A DNA stretch of 64,000 nt from Clarkia xantiana subsp. parviflora (Eukaryota; Streptophyta; Magnoliopsida; Myrtales; Onagraceae): NCBI GenBank assembly GCA_036873135.1, contig JAPTYO010000004.1:39775105-39839104 (forward strand), written 5' to 3'. Shown in pieces: positions 19,436 to 30,468 of this stretch (its first letter is position 1; each line of letters starts with the position of its first letter). The translations under genes and the position numbers were made by a program. Under the pieces are notes generated by a model, which saw only the letters and a list, made by a program, of their open reading frames with translations, was not told the DNA's origin and made no database searches.

Positions 19436-22400
19436 CCCGGAGGGCTCATAATGTTACCTTACCTTGTGTCCTTTCTCATGTAGGGTGCATCTTTGGTATG
19501 CTTTTCGAGTCTTTACTTGACTTTTCCTTTTATGATATTGCATGCTATCACGCTTTTCCTTCAGTATGGGAGGTCACCTCTCGAGGGCGATGTTTGTGTG
19601 TTGCCAACTTAGGGCGAGTTCATATAGGAAGTTGAAGATGTTTTCCTCCTATGTGACCTTTTCTGGGAAAGGTGGTATTGCATGTTATTGTGATCTTCTG
19701 CCTCTAATCTCTTCTTTTACACTTAGGTGGACTACCAAGCACTTATTCATTTGGTGCCCCCCCAAGTTGCTTGGTGGTCATACCGCCCTTCTTTCACATT
19801 TGGCCGTTGAAGGCCCCTCGTTCACTTTCTTGGTTGGGTGCCCCTTATGCTCGGGGCTCCCTTGTCTGCTTGTTTGAATGTGATGAGTGTCCCTTGTAGG
19901 ATTTATTCTTTCTCATGCTTGCTTGTTTCAGTCACAGGCATGGTCTAAATGATGCCTTTGTCGGATGTGTCTTTGGAGGTTGGGTGGAAGGGCTTTTGCT
20001 TTGGGTGGGTGGTGGTGGATTTCATTCTCTTGGTAACTAGGATGTGGCAATGTCTGTATCCTAGGGGGGCTTGTAAATTTTTTCCCCTCTTTCCTTGTGT
20101 AGGTTGAAGAGCTCTCTCATAGAATGGTGTCTTGAGTTGTTAATCTCGTAGGTGTGTTTCAGACTAGTCAATCTGATCCATGCTCTTTGCTCGTGCATGG
20201 GGGTGTGGGGGTCTGATCGGGTTGTATCTTCTTGGAGTGTTGTGGCACTTAGAGTGCCTTGCCTTTTCCTTCACACTGGAGTATTCTTCGATGCCCTTAG
20301 GGGGTGTTCCACTGGTCATGCTCCTCCCACCTTGAATCTTGGTTATAGACTTCTTTTGAATTAGGACTTGAACCTACAAAGGATGTTTTCCTTTAGGTTC
20401 GCCGGTGATGTTCCCTGATTTTCCATGGGTTTGGCCTCGTATTGGCTATTTCTTGTTGGATAGCTTCATTAGAGACTGCCTTTGTATTGCGTACGTATAC
20501 GTGTTTGAGGTGTGTTGAGCTGACAAGTCCCTCCTTTTTTGTTTTGTTATAACCGTCATTCATCATGTATTCGGCGTATGGCCTTAGAGGCGGGATATTT
20601 TTCTAGTGCCCCTTTTATCGGGGTTCTCCTCTTGATGGGATGCCAGAGTCAAATGTCTTATCATTTGCAGACAAGGTGGTTGATCGGGATGTGCGTCTAG
20701 TGTGAGGGTCAATCTTGAAACCTTACTCCCTAAGCTTTTGAGCTCTTCTTTGGTTGATCTTGTAGAACTATTATCCTGCCCTAAGGCTCTTGATACGAGA
20801 TGTATCTCATTTTCACACTCTAGTTGTTGCACTATCTCTTTTGCTAATCTTGCATCTCTAGAGTTTCTCTCTTGGTGCATGACTTCAATGACAGGATTTT
20901 CTACCGATGTTTATTCTATTAGGACTTGTATCCTTGGTTGCCCTCCTTTCTTGTGAGATGGCGAAGGAGTGTTTATGAACACTCCAATGTGTCGTACTTG
21001 GTAAAGGTATGCGTCTAATCCTTATGGCGCTGTCTTGAATCTTCGTGTACCTTGGATGAGCTTTCTAAGTGTAGTTGTGTCTCCTGGCTATTTTGTGAAA
21101 TCATAAAGATCCGCTGGAGGTGTTTGCCTTTGATGGTGGGCGTTACCCATGTGATATGGTTTCTTCCATTTCTGGAGGGATGTGTTCGCGGCTACCCCCT
21201 CTTGTGCTAATGGGCGTTTGTGGGGAGGGCATGTTGTGACTGGTGCCCCCCTTGCATACCAATGCCAGATGGGATTCTTTGACGGGCTTGGCCCTAGGAT
21301 GCTTGGTGGAAGGTTGTAGTAGGGGTAATCCTTTGTGACCTTCATGGTAGTTCCTCTATAGGATGTTGGGAGTGTTCAACTTATTTTTGTAAGTGAGCCT
21401 TCCATCTTGTGATCTTTCCCAGAAACTTGACCTTATAGGTGGTCTTTGGGATTGAGGAATCTGTTGCTTGTGCATCTCTTGATTGGCGACGGCCTTTTAC
21501 TGATTCTTCTAGTGGTTCACCTGTGTACATATATATCACGGAGCCCGGAGGCGTCCGGTATGGTCATTCTTGGAAAACATGTTGATATCAAGTATCAAAA
21601 TCTACCTCTTTTAGGGAGTTGACTTGTTATGCAGTTAAATTAAATAAGAGGATATGGGAAGGATATGGGAGTGGGGGTGTTGATATCCCCTGTTTCCTTG
21701 GTAATGTAACTGTCTTCCTCCATTAGTCTGTGTGTATTCCTTCCACTTGAGGAATATGAGGTCGCATCCTTGCAAGGCGGACTAGGTGGAGGTGTATCCT
21801 TCATGTATGCTATGTGCGGTCTCACTCTGCTATGTCTCTTCATGAGACTTCCCATTGTAGTAGCTATGTGCTGACGTGGTGTGGTACTCTATTAGTTCCC
21901 TGTTCAAATCCTTGTCTTTTCAACTCCTCCTCTGTCCTAGGAGGACGTGTGCCAAGGGTTGTCATGTACAAGGGGTTTTGATCTGTCGTGCTGTATCATG
22001 GGTAGGTGGTTGCCTTATTGTGTTGTTGGGACTATGTCCCTCCCTTTTAGCTTTCCTTGATATGTTCCTTAGTCATGTCTGTAGTGATACGGACTGTATG
22101 TGTACATTGCCAGGGTGGATGTTGGAACTCCTATATCCTTGTTGGTCTGGCGTGTATGTCCTCCCTTAATGCGGTGTATGTCCCTGTTGGGGTACTTGGT
22201 TGAATCCATGTCTCCTTGGAGGTCTTACCTGTCTATCTGCCCCCAGAGGGGTGTATGCCCTGGCATCGTACTGTGTCTGTTGCTGCCTTGGAGGCACAGA
22301 CTGCTGCCTTCCCCCTGGGGGTGGCCTTTGGTTGTCTCTTCTATGTTCTCCTCGTTGCCCTGTTCAAGGGTGCGAGTGGCGTTCTTACGTTGGAATTTGC

Positions 22401-22828
22401 TCCTCTTCATGAGTTTCTTCTCCTTCCTGTCGGTGTTGCCTTTCCTGCCTATTCCTTAGGGTCTCTCTGTAAGCTAGTGGTGCCTCATAGTGGTATCCCT
22501 GTGGAGGTGCCGTGTATTGGGATGGCACTTCTTGTTGCCCCCCTGTCTCTGTGGCTTCCTAGTCAATGGAGTTGAAGCTGTGGAAGCCTCCTAGCCAGCT
22601 GGGCGTGAAGGTTCTCCTTCCTGCTTGTTAGGCTGGGGTGCCTGTGGGGTTACCTGAGACTCTGGGTGTGCAGACCGTTTCTCTGGGTTAGGCAGCCATG
22701 CTGGAGGTATAGGCTGTCTTTCTTGCCTATTGCCCCCCAGGTGGGCGATTATCTCTAGACACTAAGTTGTTCGTCTTCGCTCTCGTGATTGTCAGGCTTT
22801 CTGTTCGAAGCACACAGACGGCGCCAAG
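19436..22828 (-). other. E2 internal DNA towards the 5' LTR
   Basis: Non-coding interior. A 98-codon minus-strand ORF at 20584-20880 is shared with E3 (47321-47554) and contains a hydrophilic Lys/Glu-rich part with the TKEELKSLG.KVSR pattern; its function is unknown and it may be a decayed coiled-coil or gag piece. At 22175-22780 lies the counterpart of the E3 leader ORF, with the start codon changed to AAG (22775-22777) and indels. The PBS (ggcgcca, 22820-22826) closes the region. Confidence 0.6.
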
Positions 22829-23918
22829 TGTTAGGTTATAAAGTCTAGGTCAACGGGTCGTCAATCTAGAATTTATCTCCCACTAATGAAATGTCAGGTT
22901 CAGTGTTCCTAGGACTAGTTGTTCTGATCCATGCCCTTATACTCCCTTGGGGTAGTCGTTCTGATCCATGCCCTTATACTCCCTTGGGGTAGTCGTTCTG
23001 ATATGTGTCTTTCCCCTCTCTCCTTCTGACCTCCTTTCCTTCTCTCCTTCTGACCTCCTTCCCTTCTCTCCTTCTGACCTCCTTTCCTTCTCTCCTTCTG
23101 ACCCCCTTTCCTTCTCTCCTTCTGACCTCCTGAGGTTTGTACTTCTTACCCCTGGGGCTTGTTCTACTGCTCTATGCTCTTCTGCTTCCTTGGTTCTCTT
23201 CTCCTTGCCACCCTGCAAGAGGGGCAATACCAGGCACAGAGGGGGTGGTGCCTGATGAACCCTCTCCGATGCCTAAGTCAGTACGGTTTTAGAGAGATAA
23301 AGCTAGAGAGATGTCAGAGCAAAATTGTGCAACTTGCCAAGATGTCCAAATGAGTTGTGAAGGTGGGGTATTTATAGGCAACGGTGTCATTAAGGTGGCT
23401 TAATGACATCGTTAACCTCTAAACACAATTAATTAACCTTTAAGCATATAATTAAGACTTTAGGATTCGGAGGAGGTAGGCGGAGTGGACCGAGCATGGG
23501 CGTCTGAGGATGGTGTCGGGACCCTTGGGGGGGAGGAATCCGACCCCCAAGGGTAGGGGTTGGGTGAGGACACCCAACCCCTCCTAGGGAGGGTGGGGTT
23601 GGCCAACCCCATCCCTCCTAGGAGGGATCGGGTTGGCCGACCCGATCTCTCCTAGGAGAGATCGGGTTGGCCAACCCGATCTCCCCTAGGGGAGATCGGG
23701 TCGGCTGACCCGATCTCCCCTAGGGGAGGTCGGGTGTGGCCACCCAACCTCACCTAGGTGAGTTCGCCTCTTGTCGGACGGGCGCTTCGGCCCCGTCCGA
23801 GCCGTTGATGTTCTCGCGAAGTGTCCGGTGTTGAAGTTTCGATTTGCAATCATAAATGGGACGATAAAAATACAACGGTTCGGAAGTCAACGGGTTCAAA
23901 TTGGGCGTATATCCATCA
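22829..23918 (-). repeat. E2 5' LTR
   Basis: 1090 bp, the same by eye as 14417-15506, including the 24-bp repeats, the TATAAATA box and the palindrome array. It is followed by the TSD ACCGC and E1 protease sequence. Confidence 0.95.
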
Positions 23919-26035
23919 ACCGCCATCAGGGGATTAATAGTGGTCCTCCCGATAATCGCATTGTAGGTCCCCGCTGAATCTACCACAACAAACTCCACGT
24001 TCCTTCTTTCTGATTTCCACCCACTACCAAACTCCACTGGTAAGGTGATTACTCCTAGCGGATAGGAGGTTGAGCCAGAGAATCCGACCATCGGGAAGTT
24101 TGCCTCCTTCAGATCTTTCTTCGTCTTCCCCATAGCCTCCAGCGCGTCCATGAATAGGATGTCGGAGGAGCTCCCCCCGTCGATTAGAATTCTCTTCATT
24201 TCGAACCCATCTACATCCAAGGTTACCACCAAGGCATCATCGTGCGGAGTCTCTATGCCTATGAGGTCTTCCGACGAAAAGGAGATTACCATCTCTTCTT
24301 TCAAGGTCCAGGATCGGGACCTCTTACCCAGCACCACCGCCGTAGGGATTCTAGAGGCATAGACTTCTCGGGCAGATGAGGTATCACCTCCAGCAGCAAA
24401 TCCTCCGTGGATCACATTGATAGTGCCCCGTCTCTCCTTGCGAGCACCGGACGACTCTGGATCGGTTCTCTTCTTCTTTGGGGACCGATCGCGGGATCGG
24501 GAACGGGACCGCGATCGGGACCGAGAGCGAGATCGACACCGCTTATCCCCGACAAATTCTTTGAGCTTCCCCTTCTGGATCAGCTTTTCGATCTCCTTCT
24601 TCAGTTCTCGACAGTGGTTGGTGTCGTGACCGTTCGCGCGGTGAAATCGGCAGTAGCGATCCGTGCGTGATCATAAGAATTCTCCATCCTTCTTTGGGGG
24701 GTACCTGGAAATACCTTGTCGTTCCATGACCGTCAGCACTTCCGCCATGGAGCAGCTGAGAGGGATGTCGAGATCAGCCTCCCACTTATCCTTCCTTGAA
24801 GAACGCCTATCGTCCCTTCGATCAGGTCGGCCTCGGTTTCGACTACTCTCAGGTTTGCCCTTTGACTTACGATCGTCGAAGGGCTTAACCGACGGCTTTC
24901 CTTTGTTCGACTTTGGGGGCTCCAATTCTCCTGCGGCTATCTTCGATTCCTGGACATCGATTTTCCGTTTCACCCTTTTTTGTAGTGCCTCCATATTCCA
25001 CACAGCTTTCTCAGCCACGCTGTGCATCAGGTCGGAGCCATAGGGGGCTGTCAGGTTCCGAATAAAGGTGCGGATGGTTTCGCCCTCTGAGATTTCCTCG
25101 TCTATCTCTGCTACGCTGGCTGTGTACCGCTGGTAATAGTGAGCCAGTGATTCGTCGGGCCTTTGCACCACCTGGGTCAGGGACCTCACGCTCTTCAATA
25201 AACGCCTCCGACCCTGGTACTGCTGAATGAATCGGTCGTGCATGTCTGCCCAACAGGTAATGCAGCCTGGGGGCAGGCTGAAGAACCAGGTCAGGGCTCT
25301 TTCTCCGAGTGTCTTTGGGAACAGTGTACACCCTATATCTTCATTCGGGGCTCTACCCAGACACGCCATAAGATGCTTCTGGACGTGACGGACTGGATCT
25401 CCTTCGCCATCATATTCCTTAATCTCGGGGATACCCAGCCCAGGTGGGGCGAGGGTGTCTATTAGTCGGGGAACGAAGGGATGAGTGGATCGATCCCTCA
25501 GTTCCGACACCAGCGGCTTCTGTTCTCCCATACAGATGTTCACGATCTTTACCACCTGGTCGGGAGTGATGGGACCATTCAGGGGAACGGTCCTGTACTG
25601 TACTGGTCCTGGCCCATCAACCACGAACCTTTCCGGCTGACCGGTTGCCCTACCTCTGTCCTGGCCTCGGGGCGGGGCTTCCTGTGCATTCTGACCCTCT
25701 GTTGGTAGGGTTGCTTCCTCCAGCGGGGGCATCTCCTCCTGCCTCCTGGCAGCCTCCCTTCGGTCCAAGAGAGCCTCGACAGCCGCCAGAAACATGGGCA
25801 TGGCTTCCGCCACGGCCCTTGTCAAGTGTGCAGCTGGGGGGGCCTCCTGCCCCCTGTTGCCCTGGTGCTGAGGAGCAACATCTTCGGGATCTCCATTGTG
25901 CCCCCCTGTCTGGGAGAGCTCAGCCGAGGGATGGTTCTGGTTTTCCTCCTGTTCCGGTACTGAATCCAGATTCGTTGCAGCGGGGTGACGGGAACCACCG
26001 GATTGTCCCTGTCTTCTGTGCTTGCCAGCCGCCAT
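23919..26035 (-). pseudogene. E1 gag and protease (one nonsense codon, then cut by E2)
   Basis: The ATG at 26033-26035 (MAAGKHRR...) follows the PBS by about 35 bp. Gag has a Pro/Gln-rich N-terminus, a Retrotrans_gag core (FVPRLIDTLAPPGLG, GE.ALTWFFSLPPG, DMHDRFI.QYQGRR, V.RPDESLAHYYQRY) and a basic Arg/Lys/Ser tail. A TGA at 24668-24670 interrupts it, after which the same frame continues with a CRFHRANGHDTNHC zinc-like motif, an RS-rich stretch, the INVIHGG motif and the protease ILIDGGSSSDILF, whose Asp is the catalytic residue. Coding is cut at 23919 by E2 and resumes at 14416. In the intact state this would be a gag-protease fusion that builds the capsid and cleaves the polyprotein. Confidence 0.87.
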
Positions 26036-26071
26036 TGATCGAGTAGAAGGCATATCCGCTTTTTGTTTGCT

Positions 26072-26089
26072 TCCCACAGACGGCGCCAA
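26072..26089 (-). other. E1 primer-binding site
   Basis: On the minus strand TGGCGCCGTCTGTGGGAA starts one base inside the 5' LTR. The TGGCGCC start, complementary to a tRNA 3' CCA end, recurs with little change in E2, E3, E4 and E5. I do not assign the tRNA. Confidence 0.8.
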
Positions 26090-26788
26090 TGTTGGATCAC
26101 GGTGGAACTCCGGCACGGACCTTGACGGCAATCCTAGCTCCTTTGCTCCACGCAATCCTGCAAGAGGGGATAGACCGGGCGGTGACCCAGAATCCCTCTC
26201 CGATGCTTAAATGAGTGCCTCGTCTGACTGGCAAGCAACATATATCAAAAGTATTCAATTTCAACGTAAGTGATCTGAGGTGACCTCCTGCCCTTTTATA
26301 GGCAAAGAGATGCCTCAGGTACCTGGCGAACCGTTAGGGGTGGTTAGCCCGTATCCCGCATATCTCGGACATGATCTCGCGTATCTTAGCCATGCCCCGC
26401 GTATCTCGACCACGCTTCGTGTATCTTAATCCACGTTCCGCGTATCTCGGCCACGCCCCGCATATCTTGGCATTATCCTCTGATAACGAGTCCCGACTCC
26501 CGTCGGGGACTCCAGAGTTATCTCGTTGTGTCACCGCTCGGGGCCCCTCGTCATCATGACGGGGCCAATCATTCTCAGGGATTCATCATCGGGGCCTACT
26601 TAAAGGCTTCTCATCGGGAGCTTCCATCTCTACTGTTGGAACCGACTATGTCGGGACCTTGCCTCGTCGGGACTCCCTTCATCGGGACCCTTCTCCTAGG
26701 TCATCTTGACCTTCCTTTCGGGGCCTGGTGGGCCTGTTTGCCGTTTCCTCGCCGTTACGGGGCCTGACGACTATAGTCGGACCCATCA
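26090..26788 (-). repeat. E1 5' LTR
   Basis: 699 bp with TG...CA ends, about 99% like 3903-4600 by eye (differences include one single-base indel near 26286). It holds the CTCTCCGATGCTTAAATGAG motif and the TATA box on the minus strand. The next five bases are the TSD CGGTA. Confidence 0.92.
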
Positions 26789-27626
26789 CGGTATAATAAT
26801 TGGCCAAGGTTTCATCAGGACCTTGTTCAATTTTATCCAAGAAGTCCATACTCTTGAGACGTTGTCTCTAGCCTATGTGCCCTTCTATGAATTTGGTCTT
26901 CAATTCTTCCCATGAGTCTATTGAATTATCGAGAAGACCATAGAACCATGTGGAGGCTTCTTCTTTGAGAGTCGTCGGGAAGAGAGCTGCATAATGGTCA
27001 AGTGTTTCCCCTCTTCCTAGAAGGGAAGAATTGTGGGCGTTGATATGGCGAACGAGGTCTCCTTCATCGGTATAATCGTGGATGTTCCATGAAAATACTT
27101 GCGGGGGAACTCGAGTATCGAAGAGTCTTTTGGAAAATGGGTGAGAGGTGTGATCACGAACGGTCAGCGTGTCGCTCGCTCCCCTTCTCTTTTTCTCGAG
27201 CAGTTCTTCTACCTGTCCTATAGTGAATAAGACAGGTTCTTTAGCCACAGGGTCGACCTTTAGGGCCTTTTGAGCCTCATTCTCCGGAAGGTTAGCCTCG
27301 ATGGTCTTCACACTGGAGGCCACATCTTCCTTATGGGAGGTTTCTCGAACTTGATTCTTATTATTGGGAGTGGCTCCCGCCTAAGCCTGATTCCAAAAGG
27401 CTATAAAGGCTGTCATCACTTCTTGTGGGACGGCCGGCGGGACCGTCCTCTTTTATTCTTGATTTAGTGGTGGCTCGGAACGGGAAGGGTGTTCCTCACC
27501 ATTAATACCATTATTTTGTTGAGGAGGATCTTCCTCGTTGGTTGGTCTGGAAGTGGTGGGATCTACTTGAGATTTTTCCATCTCTTCCACCACCGTGGTT
27601 AATCTCTTATTTTTGTTGGGGGCCAT
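26789..27626 (-). pseudogene. Element O gag, first fragment
   Basis: ATG at 27624-27626, about 27 bp from the O primer-binding site. The N-terminal part has in-frame stops (near 27455 and 27380). From 27323 a 151-codon open stretch carries the front half of Retrotrans_gag: HPFSKRLFDTRVPP, DYTDEGDLVRHINAH, FPTTLKEEASTWFYGL and SWEELKTKFIEGHIG. It is cut by E1 and continues at 3902. It belongs to a gag subgroup other than that of E1/E4. Confidence 0.8.
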
Positions 27627-27661
27627 GACCTTTTGATCAGTTTCCTACAGACGGCGTCAAA

Positions 27662-28949
27662 TGTTGGGATCAAGTTGACGCGGCCTGAGGTTTTGGTAAT
27701 GGACTTCGAGGTCTCCCCGCTAGCTAACTCCTTTAGGTGTCTATCTCGACCTGAGGGGTACTTAGTTTCCTTTAGGGCGCTTAGGTAGGCGAGGACCTGA
27801 AAATGGGTGGGGATTTGCCCATGATTCCACTCCGAAGCTTAAGTCAGTAATGGAATATGAGAGAATACTGTAAAACTATATGAATGTAGCTTAGATAAAT
27901 AATGAAAGTGTTCCCTATTTATAGGATAATGTATCGACTTTAAATGGCGGCTACCCTCTTGGGAGAATTTCTGTCCGGAGTCGGTATAAGTAGGTGACAA
28001 GCAAGTCACCACCTCATCATTCCTTAGCTAGGAAGGTTTTCCTCTGGTGGTCGAAGCAGGTCGCCACCTCACCATTCCTTAAGAGGAAGGTTTCCTTCAT
28101 GGCGGCAGAAGCAGGTCGCCACCTGTCTTTTCCTTAAAAGAAAAGGTTTCTTTAGCTAACAGGTGACAAGTAAGTCCCCACCTGCCCCATACTTAAGACG
28201 AAGGGTTTCTCAGTAGTGTCTGACTGCTGACTCGACTCATACCTTAAGAAGGAGAGTTTTTGAGTGGTCTTATCGTCATCCTCTGATTATTGTCTTGAGA
28301 GTCGACATCCTATTATATATTCGTCAGGGCCGGCTCTACCCCCAAGCAGATGAAGCTGCTGCTTTATGCCTCAAGTACAAAAGACCTCTAAATATATACA
28401 CCTATATATAACTCATATATTTGTTTTTTTTTTTTTTTTGTCAACGAACTCTTATATTTGTTAGGTTTCGAGAAAAAACTCATTGTTGCGGTAATTATAA
28501 CCATATATTAGGTAATATTTTATTTTTCTTTATAAGTGTCCACTACTAATAATTTAATCAATCTCATTAATCACCATAAATTATGAAATTACTATATTTA
28601 GAATCTCAAAATTCTCAATAAAGAAGCTAATTTTAACTAATTTTGTAATTAATCTTAAAAGTTTTATAAATTCACCGATCTTTTTATTTCTAAGTTATAA
28701 AAGAAAGTATTATTTTGAGTTAATAACCAAATTGTTACAGTAATTTTGACTTAATTATAAATCGTTACATAAACTTTAATTATTATTTTGAAATTATTAC
28801 AAAGTTTTTAATTTGCGAACAAATTGCTACCTATATTACAATTCATGTCAAATTAGACATAAAACGAGCATGTTTGATAAAAGTTATTATAAAGTGTTAT
28901 CCTTACCACAACATAATTTTTTTACAATCAAATAAATCAGCTTTAACTC

Positions 28950-28987
<38 letters not shown>

Positions 28988-29297
28988 CGAGCTGCTAATA
29001 TTTTATATTTATATTAATTTTTCAATTAATATTAATTTAATAGTTAGTAATATTTGTATGGAAAATATCTTAAAACAAATTTTAAATAAAATTTTGTATT
29101 TAACTTAATGAAAAAAAAGGCCTCAAATAATGTGTGGCTTTAGGCCTCAAATGTTCTAGAGACGGCCCTGATAGTCGTCACCATTTGCTCTTGCCTATCA
29201 GTCTGAATGTGAATAGTCGTCGACTTATCTCTCTGGGGTCTCAACTTAGATGCTCTCGACTTTCCTTTAGCTTATACTTAATAATCGTAACCCAACA
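27662..29297 (-). repeat. Element O 5' LTR (contains a hAT insertion)
   Basis: An LTR of about 780 bp after removing the hAT element. It begins TGTTGGG and ends CCCAACA, a perfect 7-bp terminal inverted repeat. A degenerate PBS (complement of ACGGCGTCA, 27651-27659) precedes it on the plus strand. A TATAAATAG box lies on the minus strand near 27919. Direct repeats with AAGCAGGTCGCCACCT wording lie at 28020-28130. A related LTR fragment (P) occurs at 36460-36878. Confidence 0.85.
28324..29170. mobile_element. Non-autonomous hAT-type DNA transposon
   Basis: 847 bp with hAT-like inverted ends CAGGGCCGGCTCTA and, as complement of the right end, CAGGGCCGTCTCTA. The flanks are 8-bp duplications ATATTCGT (28316-28323) and ATAGTCGT (29171-29178), one mismatch apart. 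The interior is AT-rich, with a TA microsatellite at about 28954-28985 and no transposase ORF. It interrupts the O LTR, so it is younger than O. Confidence 0.88.
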
Positions 29298-30459
29298 ATT
29301 TATATTTGAGTTACCAAAACTGGATATTTGTGTAAAAAAATCTCATTCTACTGGCATTCTAAACGTATGTACGCATATGATATAAATATGATTTACAATT
29401 GAGATACATTACCTTAGTATGAGTTTGGTGGTGCAACTGATATTCTCGGATCAGTGAGGAGAATATTAGAAGATTTATTTGTAAAATTGTGTATAGAGCA
29501 AATGAGCAATCTGTATCGCAAAATTACATATAGGTAACTCCGCATAGTAGCCAGCAGCATTCGTGTGGTTGACAAATGCGTGGTGGCTTTAATGTCGTGT
29601 ATGTCACACGCGCGGCAGCGTGTTGTCAGACACAGTAACTAACAGTCAACAATTTAACCGTTAGACCACCGCACAGTGGATTAAAACTCTATTTACAACT
29701 TACGAAATTAAACTTTAGATTAAGGTACTACCGCGCAATTTCCAAATGCACGAATAGGTATTCTGAATTAGAAACTCAAACTCAGATATATATATATAAG
29801 TTTCCAAAATTGGATATTTGAAACAAAAATTCCAAATATCATCACTAACTCGCTCACTCTGCAACGGTTTACACATTGTCGGCATCAAAACCGCGGATCT
29901 CCTCCCGCGGGGGGCCGATGCACCGTGGTATCATGGGGAACACGCACCCCTGTTGAGGTGCCTTTGTTGAAATAAATAAAGAAAAGTGAAATAAAATGAG
30001 TGAGTGGTGTGATGCCACATGGCCCCCTCCCTTACACGCTGGAGATACACCAAATGCCACGCATCCGTAAGTGGAGTCCCCACCGCAAATGTATATGTAT
30101 GTACCAACTACCAAGGACATAGATAGAGTTTCCTTCCTTCCACTTTCTACACATGAAAAAACAAACTAAAAACCAACTGAAATATTATATATATATACAT
30201 TTTCTCATGAGGATAATAAGCGTGTGATTATACTGATTTAAATCAGTATTGCATCGAAATCGAAACGTTATCATATCATACATGTCATTAATTACCACAA
30301 CGTGCATTATATTTATATTTTTTTAAAAAAAAATACAAATCTGGCTACTAATAGGGTGGGAGTGTGGTGATAGTGCAGTAGCAGACTAGTCCATGCTATG
30401 CTGTCCTTCATAATTGATCCTCAAGCAATGATGGGACAAATAAACATTCTACAGCATGC
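29298..30459. other. Low-copy AT-rich DNA, no gene seen
   Basis: Host DNA to the right of element O. The phrase CCAAAA(C/T)TGGATATTTG occurs near 29315 and 29808. An 83-codon minus-strand ORF at 29869-30120 has no recognisable motif. No RNA gene could be supported. Confidence 0.5.
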
Positions 30460-30468
30460 ATCTTTACC

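Larger units (their letters stand above)
14417..23918 (-). mobile_element. E2: pol-less LARD-type LTR retrotransposon
   Basis: A 9.5-kb minus-strand element with 1090-bp LTRs (14417-15506, 22829-23918) that look identical, and the perfect TSD ACCGC (14412-14416, 23919-23923). The PBS core TGGCGCCGTCTGTG lies two bases inside the 5' LTR, and the polypurine tract CTCGGGGGCATG abuts the 3' LTR. The 7.3-kb interior has no protease, RT, RNase H or integrase, so the element depends on proteins in trans. It resembles E3 throughout, but the leader start codon seen in E3 is AAG here (22775-22777). It inserted in the protease-RT region of E1. Confidence 0.93.
3903..26788 (-). mobile_element. E1: Tat-lineage Ty3/gypsy element, with two nested insertions
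   Basis: A minus-strand element bounded by LTRs 3903-4600 and 26090-26788 and flanked by the perfect 5-bp TSD CGGTA (3898-3902, 26789-26793). The primer-binding site TGGCGCCGTCTGTGGGAA lies one base inside the 5' LTR; the polypurine tract CTTGGGGGCAAA directly precedes the 3' LTR. The internal order is gag, protease, RT, RNase H, second (archaeal-type) RNase H, integrase, tandem array, antisense-gene remnant: the Tat layout. Removing Copia C1 and LARD E2 leaves about 7.6 kb. The RT core is deleted, there are at least three nonsense codons, and the integrase D is mutated, so it is dead. By eye the LTRs differ at about six sites plus one indel in 700 bp, so insertion was fairly recent. Confidence 0.9.

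Noticed and set aside
29645..29680. tRNA- or SINE-like start on the minus strand (TGGTCTAACGG, an A-box match)
   Set aside because: No B box at the right distance and no cloverleaf could be drawn; one box can occur by chance.
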